A program made the position numbers and the translations under genes. A stretch of 16,068 nt of DNA from DAOUTY01 sp964453665 (GTDB lineage Bacteria > Chloroflexota > Dehalococcoidia > SZUA-161), in contig CAYVQT010000067.1 of the NCBI GenBank assembly GCA_964453665.1, positions 1-16,068 on the forward strand. The letters are read 5' to 3'. Position 1 is the stretch's first letter. Each line of letters begins with the position of its first letter. The notes below the pieces were generated by a model. It ran no database searches and was not told the origin of the DNA. It was given only the letters and a program-made list of their open reading frames with translations. This document shows, in pieces, positions 1 to 5,566 of the stretch.

Positions 1-42
1 AAAACTTCATCCCTCGACCTTACGGTCGGGGATTTAAGTTTT
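1..42. terminator. Long imperfect hairpin at window edge
   Basis: The outer arms AAAACTT (1-7) and AAGTTTT (36-42) pair. Inside them CCtCGACC (12-19) pairs with GGTCGGGG (24-31), with one G-U pair and a TTAC loop. The structure is nearly symmetric and flanked by A/T runs on both sides, so it could act as a bidirectional intrinsic terminator. The CCCCGACC-GTAA-GGTCGAGGG core also resembles subterminal hairpins of IS200/IS605-type elements, from memory. No transposase is visible and the left side is cut by the window, so the choice between the two is open. Confidence 0.4.
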
Positions 43-180
43 GTACATTAAACTGAGGCGTATTATAATTAATACCGCAGCCATCTGGCAACATATTGCG
101 AATGATGTAATTCCGGTAAAATGACTTCTATCGCAGATTAAAAATGATTTGTTAAGTCACGCAATTATTTTCATCTGCTT

Positions 181-208
181 AAAAAATCCCGCATAAAGCT
201 ACGTGCGG
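181..208 (-). terminator. Rho-independent terminator, minus strand
   Basis: Read on the minus strand, CCGCA (204-208) pairs with TGCGG (189-193) around a 10-nt loop and is followed by GATTTTTT (181-188). This is the classic stem plus U-tract arrangement. It would end transcripts coming leftward from the methyltransferase gene at 521-1087, about 310 bp upstream. An overlapping alternative stem, AAAGCTA (195-201) with TAGCTTT (213-219), could compete with it. Confidence 0.45.
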
Positions 209-268
209 TCTTTAGCTTTGACCAGTGAACCAGATTAATCCGTGTAGCGCCCTTTTATTACTGTCAGC

Positions 269-496
269 TTATTTCATTGACGCATTATTCAACCCCATTC
301 TGATCGCCTCATAGGATACTTCATATTCATCGGCTGGTTCACTGTATGTCCTGACCTTGCTTCGCTCTACTTCTTCAGGTCAGAATTCTTGCGGCAACTC
401 ATGATTTATCCGTAAAGCTATTGGAGCATCCGCAGGTAAGATATTTATGTCAAGTATAAGATTAGAACCGGAGCCCCATCGGGGGTCGCGTTTGCT
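269..496 (-). pseudogene. Possible degenerate coding remnant
   Basis: On the minus strand one frame stays open for about 76 codons from the TAG at 497-499 to the TAA at 269-271, apart from a single TGA at 380-382. The predicted peptide looks protein-like: ...LPADAPIALRINHELPQEF, stop, PEEVERSKVRTYSEPADEYE..., ending NNASMK. I do not recognise the family. There is no clear start codon with a ribosome binding site. It lies directly downstream of the methyltransferase gene on the same strand and upstream of the minus-strand terminator at 181-208. It may be the tail of a decayed gene, or a chance open frame; an open run of this size with one stop is not rare by chance. Confidence 0.2.
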
Positions 497-520
497 CTAT
501 AGCAACTTCTAATGGCTTTC

Positions 521-1087
521 TTATTGTTCCTTCTTGCACAGATAGCTGTGGAAGTATCCGAGGCAAAAGGTCTGTTTACCGATAATCGTCAAACCGCAAT
601 TTTCAATACCGCTTTCTAACTCCGACCAGCCTAATTTATAATGTGGTTCCTCGACCAATAACACTCCATCTCTACGCAGAACTCTCGTTAACTCTTGAAC
701 CGCTTCCAGCCAGTTCGGTACGTGATGAAGTGCGCCAAATATGAACACGGCATCGACATCCGCATCCTGTAAATCAAGGTTCGTCATATCTCCCACAAAG
801 AAATCCGCGCTAATACGTCTCCGCCTGGCCAGACGAATCTGCTCGGGCATCAGGTCAAACGCCATAAGCCTCGACGGACGAAACCTGTTCATTATCAATT
901 CTGTGCTATATCCGGAGCCGCAAGCCGCATCCAGAACGACCTTCCCCGCAAGGTCGATGTTATTGCTGTCCAATAATTTTTCGAATATCCTGAACTCAAC
1001 GTATTTCATCAACAGGCGTCTGACGGGATTATTCATCGCCAGAAACTCGATTTTACCCAATCTCCCGGTGCCAGCGTCACCGTCCAT
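521..1087 (-). CDS. Class I SAM-dependent methyltransferase
   Basis: This is a 188-residue protein of the Methyltransf_11 type. Motif I, the glycine-rich SAM-binding loop, is VLDAACGSGYST (residues 51-62). The acidic residue after strand 2 lies in AFDLMPEQI (76-84). Motif II is VDAVFIFGALHHVP (111-124), and motif III is RVLRRDGVLLVEEP (135-148). The substrate cannot be told from sequence; family members act on small molecules, quinones or lipids. I chose the ATG at 1085-1087 because AAAGGGG lies 5-6 nt ahead of it. An in-frame TTG at 1100-1102 would add five residues but has no good binding site. The fold seems complete though compact. No signal peptide or membrane segment is seen. The next gene upstream on the strand, the MBL hydrolase, is 232 bp away, so cotranscription is uncertain. 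Confidence 0.85.
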   Translation of the reverse strand: MDGDAGTGRLGKIEFLAMNNPVRRLLMKYVEFRIFEKLLDSNNIDLAGKVVLDAACGSGYSTELIMNRFRPSRLMAFDLMPEQIRLARRRRISADFFVGDMTNLDLQDADVDAVFIFGALHHVPNWLEAVQELTRVLRRDGVLLVEEPHYKLGWSELESGIENCGLTIIGKQTFCLGYFHSYLCKKEQ

Positions 1088-1318
1088 GTCGACCCCTTTC
1101 AAACAAGATGCTCTTCAACGGGCACATTTTATATATGCAGTGAACCTATGAACTCCGGTGTATAAAATAGACGCAATTCATAAAATGGAGCATGTACTGA
1201 ATATCCCTCCCTTTATCGCTCCTGCGCCTGACCAATATAGAAACACATCACAAATTCTCTCCGAAAGCTCAATGCTAAGCGACCCGGCACTGGCAGTTGA
1301 ATAACCCTGCCATTTTAT

Positions 1319-2257
1319 CTACCGGAAGACGTAAGTAGTCCCTACGCTGTTGAGCAGGAACTGCTCCGGCATCTCAGTGGCAAATTTATTGATGGCACTC
1401 CATCCGGTGCAATGCATGGGCACGATGTAGTCAGGCCCGATACTCTTCATCTCTTCAATTGTCGGTCCGACAATTGGCTCGAAAATCGAACCGGTAAGAT
1501 GAAACCCGCCCAGCACTGCGTGAACTTTAGATTCTCTTGAGAGTTTTTGCGCATATTTCACGGTATTGATAATACCTGCGTGAGAACATCCACTAATGAC
1601 CACCAGTCCACTGCCCTTCACCTTTACCGCCAACCCCTGATCGTCGCGAAAAGGGTCCACAACCCACTTATCACCGATTTTCGCCTCTGCCCAGGGAAAA
1701 CCTTTCTCAAAATCCGTCACCCGTTCAACCTCGCCCGATACTAAAACGTGGCCCGAGGCCAGTAGGGAAGGGCCTTCGACTTTTTGAAGCATGACCTTAG
1801 TTCCCTTTAGTGCGTCTTCATTTAATAAAGGCATTTCCGCCTGTATTCCTATCGGTATATTTATACGACGCTGAAGAAATGCGTCTGGATGGACAGTAAG
1901 CCTCACTTCCCTGTTGGCCTTGTTTAGAAACTCCAGAAGGCCTCCGAAATGGTCGAAATGCCCGTGGCTGAGAACAGCTTCATCGACCTTACCGAAGTCC
2001 ACCCCAAGTTTATTCGCGTTGTGGATGAGACAGATGTCCGACATACCCGCATCCATAAAAACCGTATATTCCTGTGAACCTGCGCATACCTTCAGAAGAC
2101 AGGATAACCCGTGTTCCGCTAACACAGGCATAGAACTGGGCGGAATAAGCGGTCGCTGAATAACGTCCGTACCTTGAAGTAAGAGCACATCCGTATAATT
2201 GTCCACCAACACTGTGACTTCCAGCTTATCCACCTCTCTCAGATTGAGTTCGTTCAT
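1319..2257 (-). CDS. MBL-fold metal-dependent hydrolase (COG1237-like)
   Basis: This 312-residue protein has the metallo-beta-lactamase signature SHGHFDHFGG, giving metal ligands H98, H100, D102 and H103. Further expected ligands follow in GCSHAGIIN (H226), GGFHL (H253) and PMHCTGW (H282). The order and the GCSHAGI/GGFHL pair match the COG1237 family, which includes archaeal enzymes annotated as dihydropterin-ribofuranosylaminobenzene phosphate synthases. True substrates for bacterial members are mostly unknown, so only a metal-dependent hydrolase or transferase is supported. It is probably cytosolic, with no signal peptide. The ATG at 2257 is preceded by AAAAGGGGG at good spacing. A perfect 6-bp inverted repeat (1291-1296 with 1307-1312) sits just after the stop but has no U-tract on this strand. 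Confidence 0.88.
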   Translation of the reverse strand: MNELNLREVDKLEVTVLVDNYTDVLLLQGTDVIQRPLIPPSSMPVLAEHGLSCLLKVCAGSQEYTVFMDAGMSDICLIHNANKLGVDFGKVDEAVLSHGHFDHFGGLLEFLNKANREVRLTVHPDAFLQRRINIPIGIQAEMPLLNEDALKGTKVMLQKVEGPSLLASGHVLVSGEVERVTDFEKGFPWAEAKIGDKWVVDPFRDDQGLAVKVKGSGLVVISGCSHAGIINTVKYAQKLSRESKVHAVLGGFHLTGSIFEPIVGPTIEEMKSIGPDYIVPMHCTGWSAINKFATEMPEQFLLNSVGTTYVFR

Positions 2258-2281
2258 CTTCTAAGCCCCCTTTTAAACATT

Positions 2282-2311
2282 CGTATAAAGAATACTACCA
2301 TATAATATCAA
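2282..2311 (-). promoter_or_regulatory. Possible sigma70-type promoter for MBL hydrolase gene
   Basis: On the minus strand TTGATA (2306-2311) and TATACG (2282-2287) are separated by 18 nt, 25 bp upstream of the hydrolase start codon. The -10 box matches consensus at four of six positions. The surroundings are AT-rich, so chance matches are likely. Confidence 0.3.
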
Positions 2312-2437
2312 AACCGCGTCAGTGATATAGTGAATGTCTCTACCCCACCCATATCAGTATCCCCGGTGTGACTGATCGGCTGCCTGAATCGAACAAGATC
2401 GCCTTGACCGCAGCGGCGATTTTCTCTACATGAGTCA

Positions 2438-2466
2438 TTGACAATGATGCTGTTGTCACCTAGCAT
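2438..2466 (+). promoter_or_regulatory. Promoter with embedded operator-like palindrome
   Basis: A consensus -35 box TTGACA (2438-2443) lies 17 nt from TAGCAT (2461-2466), placing a start site near 2473 and the ribosome binding site of the next gene 25 nt further on. The spacer contains a perfect inverted repeat, TGACAA (2439-2444) and TTGTCA (2453-2458), with an 8-nt gap, overlapping the -35 box. Such placement fits a dimeric repressor blocking RNA polymerase. No regulator gene is nearby. Confidence 0.45.
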
Positions 2467-2510
2467 GTACGAATAAAGAATCGCACACATTTTACCCGAG
2501 GAGCTAGCCG

Positions 2511-3314
2511 ATGCGAAAAGAAAGCGAGAAGCCCTATTACGGATTTAAAAAGATGATATCTATCGATATCTCACTTACTTTATGTGGTGTCGTAATTACA
2601 TCACTGGCCATTGCATTCACGGTATTGGCCTATTCAACCTGGCAACTGGCTCTGTGCTGGTTCTTCGGTGTGATGCTGCTTATTGCTGCGGTATTATGGC
2701 ATTCCATGACTTTCGTTGCTTATCCTAAAAAAGCAAGAGCCCTTGAGGAGAGTCTACTTGATATACTGAGGTCAGACTGGGACGGTAAGGGAAAGGTGCT
2801 TGACATTGCAACAGGCAGTGGCCGCCTGGCAGTGCCAATAGCGAGAGAGTTTCCTCAAGCTCAAGTTATTGGCGTGGACATATGGACGAAATCGTGGGGT
2901 AGCTTTGGACAGACACAGGCACGTGCCGAAAAGAACGCTATGATAGCCGGGGTGGACGACAGATGCACATTCCAGTATGGAAATGCGCTGTCTCTGCCCT
3001 TTAAGGATGGAGAATTCTCACTGGTTGTCAGCGCATTCGCCTTCCATGAAATCAAAGCGCCGGATAAAACCGCTCTAATTGATGAGGCCATTCGAGTCCT
3101 GGCCCCTGCGGGTACCTTTTTGATATGCGATCTCTTTCCCCGGGGATACGTGGTTAAGAATATTCCGGAACTTCTTGAAAAAATACAGGGACTGGGCGTA
3201 GACGATGTAAGACACAAATCTATGAAAGAGGCCGGCGTCAACCTGGGACCCCTAGCACGTATTTGGGGTATCTCCTATCTAAGCGGCAGGAAGAGTCAAA
3301 ACCAGTTGTTATAG
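2511..3314 (+). CDS. Membrane-anchored class I SAM methyltransferase
   Basis: This 267-residue protein begins with two likely membrane helices, about residues 20-41 and 45-65, separated by a very short turn (STWQ). A cytoplasmic Rossmann-type methyltransferase domain follows. SAM-binding motif I is KVLDIATGSGRLAVPIA (95-111), the ribose-binding acidic residue is D123 in VIGVDIW, motif II is FSLVVSAFAFHEI, and the next strand is in RVLAPAGTFLICDLFP. Basic residues precede helix 1 and PKK follows helix 2, so both ends probably face the cytoplasm. The substrate is unknown; a hydrophobic or membrane-bound acceptor is an inference. The ATG at 2511 is supported by GAGGAG at 2498-2503, 7 nt upstream. 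It appears to have its own promoter (2438-2466). The SMP-30 gene follows after 119 bp. Confidence 0.85.
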   Translation: MRKESEKPYYGFKKMISIDISLTLCGVVITSLAIAFTVLAYSTWQLALCWFFGVMLLIAAVLWHSMTFVAYPKKARALEESLLDILRSDWDGKGKVLDIATGSGRLAVPIAREFPQAQVIGVDIWTKSWGSFGQTQARAEKNAMIAGVDDRCTFQYGNALSLPFKDGEFSLVVSAFAFHEIKAPDKTALIDEAIRVLAPAGTFLICDLFPRGYVVKNIPELLEKIQGLGVDDVRHKSMKEAGVNLGPLARIWGISYLSGRKSQNQLL

Positions 3315-3433
3315 CGGCTAACATGTAAATGGGTTGCTATTACCTTGAGCATCCGGTATTAAATCCGATTTCTATCAGGACACAGTACGTCAACCGCGTT
3401 ACTAATATCTTGGTAATAAAGAGGGATCATCTC

Positions 3434-4279
3434 ATGGAACTCGAGACAACGGTTCTTATCGACGGGCTGGTGTTCCCGGAGAGCCCGCGATGGCACAACG
3501 GAAAGCTCTGGTTCTCCGATATGCACGCATACCGGGTGATAAATGTAGACCTCAACGGCAACACTGAGACTGTGGTTGAGGTGCCGGGACAGCCCTCCGG
3601 CCTTGGCTGGCTTCCCAATGGCCGGTTGCTGATCGCTTCAATGACAGACAGACGCCTGCTACGACTTGACCCGGCAGGGCTTTCGGAAGTTGCCGACCTG
3701 AGCAAACTCGCGTCATTTCACTGCAATGACATGGTCGTCGATCAGGAGGGGCGAGCCTACGTAGGCAACTTCGGTTTCGACTTGATTGATAAGCAGCCTT
3801 TTGCGCCGGCCGAGATTGTGCTGGTGACGCCAGAAGGCGATGCGCGTGTTGTCGCCGACGGGATGGCTTTCCCCAACGGAACCGTCATCACTCCTGACGG
3901 ACGCACACTCATTGTTGGTGAGACCATTGGCCAGCGCCTTACAGCCTTCAACATTGAACACGACGGCTCCTTAACAGGACGCCGCACCTGGGCAGAACTT
4001 AAGGATGCAACCCCGGATGGAATCTGTCTCGATGCAGAGGGCGCAATCTGGGTCGCGTCGCCTATCAGTGCGGATGTATTGCGTGTTCGTGAAGGCGGCG
4101 AAGTGACGCACCGCATAAAGGTGTCAACACAAGCATTCGCCTGCATGCTTGGGGGCAACGACCGCCGTACACTTTTCGTGTGCACTGCAAAAACCATGAA
4201 CCCTGATGAGGCCCGGGCTAGAGCCAGCGGCCGTATTGAAACCGTCCGAGTCGAAGTGCCCGGTGCGGGGTTTCCCTGA
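3434..4279 (+). CDS. SMP-30/gluconolactonase-family protein
   Basis: This 281-residue six-bladed beta-propeller belongs to the SMP-30/regucalcin/gluconolactonase family, whose enzymes hydrolyse sugar lactones using one divalent metal ion. The expected metal ligands are visible: E16 in FPESPRW, N148 in FPNGTV and D195 in TPDGICLD. N98 in FHCNDM matches the substrate-side asparagine. The actual substrate is not determined. I chose the ATG at 3434 because GAGGG lies about 9 nt upstream and the residues after it align with typical N-termini (VLIDGLVFPESPRW). An upstream ATG at 3329 in the same frame has no binding site and adds 35 unlikely residues. No signal peptide is seen. The gene looks richer in G/C at third codon positions than its neighbours, which hints at horizontal transfer. 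It runs towards the Hsp20 gene with a 97-bp gap. Confidence 0.87.
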   Translation: MELETTVLIDGLVFPESPRWHNGKLWFSDMHAYRVINVDLNGNTETVVEVPGQPSGLGWLPNGRLLIASMTDRRLLRLDPAGLSEVADLSKLASFHCNDMVVDQEGRAYVGNFGFDLIDKQPFAPAEIVLVTPEGDARVVADGMAFPNGTVITPDGRTLIVGETIGQRLTAFNIEHDGSLTGRRTWAELKDATPDGICLDAEGAIWVASPISADVLRVREGGEVTHRIKVSTQAFACMLGGNDRRTLFVCTAKTMNPDEARARASGRIETVRVEVPGAGFP

Positions 4280-4376
4280 CAGAAAAAATCAAGCCAATAT
4301 CCCATCCTGGGGCAATAGCTTGTCATCGTAATTTAGCTGGTCATGGTTCATCGCTGAGGGAAGCGCCTCTTTTCTA

Positions 4377-4880
4377 TCACTTCGTTGTCGTACTTTTCTT
4401 GACTTTGGCCTTTTTGGCTTTAGCACCCTCAATCATAGTTTTAGGCTTCACCTTGATTTGTTTTGGTTTTTCTTTCTCCGACTTGGGTAAAGTCAGAGTT
4501 AGCATACCCTTATCAAAGACCGCTTCCGCTTTGTCAATCTTAACTGCCACGGGAACGGTCACTGCCCGACTGAAGGCGCCATACCTGTGTTCCTTGCGAA
4601 TATAATTCTCCTCCTTGACCTCCGTCTTCTCTCTATGTTCACCTTTGATAGTAACAGTGTCTCCGGTGATAGATATGTCTATCTCCTCAGGGCTTATCCC
4701 GGGCAGTGAAGCCCTGATCACCACATCGCTGGCTGTCTGATACATATCAACTGGCACATCCCCGACTGTAGACTCAGGCCACATACGTGATGGCCGGACG
4801 AAGCTATCTTCGAATAGTCTGTCCATAGCTTGTCTCAGGCTCATCATTTCCCTGAACGGATCCCAACGCATCATTGTCAT
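4377..4880 (-). CDS. Small heat shock protein, Hsp20/alpha-crystallin family
   Basis: This 167-residue ATP-independent holdase binds unfolding proteins and keeps them soluble for refolding chaperones. The N-terminal WDPFREM motif (6-12) is typical of bacterial class members. The alpha-crystallin domain covers about 41-133, including YGAFSRAVTVP (100-110) and GMLTLTLPK (125-133). A C-terminal extension carries an I-x-V motif, IKV at 142-144, which in the family plugs into neighbouring subunits during oligomer assembly. The tail from 151 on is rich in Lys, Ala and Thr, longer than the usual short tail. The ATG at 4880 has GAGGGGG about 6 nt upstream; a second in-frame ATG at M4 is less well placed. 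A good promoter lies at 4955-4983. I saw no CIRCE (HrcA) element. Confidence 0.95.
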   Translation of the reverse strand: MTMMRWDPFREMMSLRQAMDRLFEDSFVRPSRMWPESTVGDVPVDMYQTASDVVIRASLPGISPEEIDISITGDTVTIKGEHREKTEVKEENYIRKEHRYGAFSRAVTVPVAVKIDKAEAVFDKGMLTLTLPKSEKEKPKQIKVKPKTMIEGAKAKKAKVKKSTTTK

Positions 4881-4954
4881 AATGCACCCCCTCTTTTTTG
4901 ATGCAGCCTACGTGCGGCAGCTTCCCTCAGCCGTAACCACCAAAGCCTTATCGT

Positions 4955-4983
4955 AGTATAAACATCGCCACATAGTATTACAA
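4955..4983 (-). promoter_or_regulatory. Sigma70-type promoter for Hsp20 gene
   Basis: On the minus strand TTGTAA (4978-4983) and TATACT (4955-4960) are spaced by exactly 17 nt. The -10 box matches at five of six positions. Transcription would start near 4948 and give a leader of about 68 nt before the ATG. No clear RNA thermometer pairing over the GAGGGGG site was found. Confidence 0.5.
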
Positions 4984-5198
4984 CATGCATTATTCAGCAG
5001 GACACAGTATTGAAAGCAATACTTACGCAGCATATAAAGCCTGTCATTATATATGCTGTAAAAAGCCAGTTCATCTAAGTAAGCAATCGTGCTACGGGCA
5101 GCTTCCCACCCGTCTTAATAATATCAGCAACTTAAAGAACACCTGTTACAGCCACAGGAACGATACGGGCAATAGAATGAGTCTTCCCTAAATAACTT

Positions 5199-5222
5199 TT
5201 GTGGATAACTTCGTGGATAACT
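5199..5222 (+). repeat. Direct repeat with DnaA-box-like cores
   Basis: GTGGATAACT occurs at 5201-5210 and again at 5213-5222, a 12-bp period. The first copy reads TGTGGATAA (5200-5208), exactly the reverse complement of the DnaA-box consensus TTATCCACA; the second, CGTGGATAA (5212-5220), differs at one base. The pair lies directly upstream of a -35 box, so it may equally be a binding site for a regulator of that promoter. Two sites without a dnaA/dnaN neighbourhood are not enough to call an origin. Confidence 0.45.
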
Positions 5223-5225
5223 CTC

Positions 5226-5256
5226 TTGACACCTATTACAAGGCACGGGATAGAAT
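5226..5256 (+). promoter_or_regulatory. Sigma70-type promoter upstream of coiled-coil gene
   Basis: A perfect TTGACA (5226-5231) is followed after 19 nt by TAGAAT (5251-5256). The spacer is slightly long. It adjoins the GTGGATAACT direct repeat. A start near 5263 would give a leader of about 300 nt before the ATG at 5567. Confidence 0.4.
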
Positions 5257-5363
5257 AGCAGCAAAATGTAAACGACGACAGGGACGTCCATTTTAGGTAT
5301 TTCCTGGCGTTAAATCAGTAATACTTGCTCTTTTCGCTGCTATGGAGAGAGAAAGGGAGTATT

Positions 5364-5444
5364 ATGTTTGTTTTATATTCAAATCATGGCCCTGCTCTTC
5401 TCTGCAATCGACAGGAAAACCTCATGGAAACATTTAATGGATGA
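5364..5444 (+). CDS. Possible 26-residue leader ORF
   Basis: The strong binding site GAAAGGGAG (5351-5359) precedes an ATG at 5364 by 4 nt. The peptide would be MFVLYSNHGPALLCNRQENL followed by METFNG and TGA. It lies in the long leader between the promoter at 5226-5256 and the coiled-coil gene. I recognise no family. Only the ribosome binding site supports it. Confidence 0.22.
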   Translation: MFVLYSNHGPALLCNRQENLMETFNG

Positions 5445-5566
5445 TCCTGTTATATTGTCCCCGTTTCATGCCTAAATGAGAACTCATGGAAGGGCTTAAA
5501 TGCTGATCACGGTCTTCGAATTAATAAGGACAGTTCGGCTCTGTTAGTCCATTCCGGGAGTAATTG

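Larger units (their letters stand above)
4881..5566. other. Intergenic region between Hsp20 and coiled-coil genes
   Basis: This 686-bp gap holds the divergent promoters and the repeats listed separately, and possibly one short ORF at 5364-5444. An open frame at 4985-5191 overlaps the Hsp20 promoter, has no ribosome binding site and an unlikely composition, so it is not called. Nothing else conserved is recognised. Confidence 0.6.

Noticed and set aside
741..1151. 136-codon plus-strand open frame
   Set aside because: It is antisense to the methyltransferase gene, whose motifs are unmistakable, and has no family features.
1291..1316. Intrinsic terminator just past the MBL hydrolase stop
   Set aside because: The 6-bp stem is followed by a T-run only on the plus strand, where no gene ends; on the gene's own strand there is no U-tract.
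2308..2490. 60-codon minus-strand open frame between divergent genes
   Set aside because: No ribosome binding site, odd composition, and it overlaps the promoter and palindrome of the plus-strand gene.
3757..4326. 189-codon minus-strand open frame
   Set aside because: It is antisense to the SMP-30 gene with its metal ligands; a composition artefact of GC-rich codons.
4985..5191. 68-codon plus-strand open frame rich in Cys, His and Tyr
   Set aside because: No ribosome binding site, unlikely composition, and it begins at the -35 box of the Hsp20 promoter.
5199..5222. Replication origin
   Set aside because: Only two DnaA-box-like sites, no AT-rich unwinding array and no dnaA, dnaN, gyrB or parAB genes nearby.
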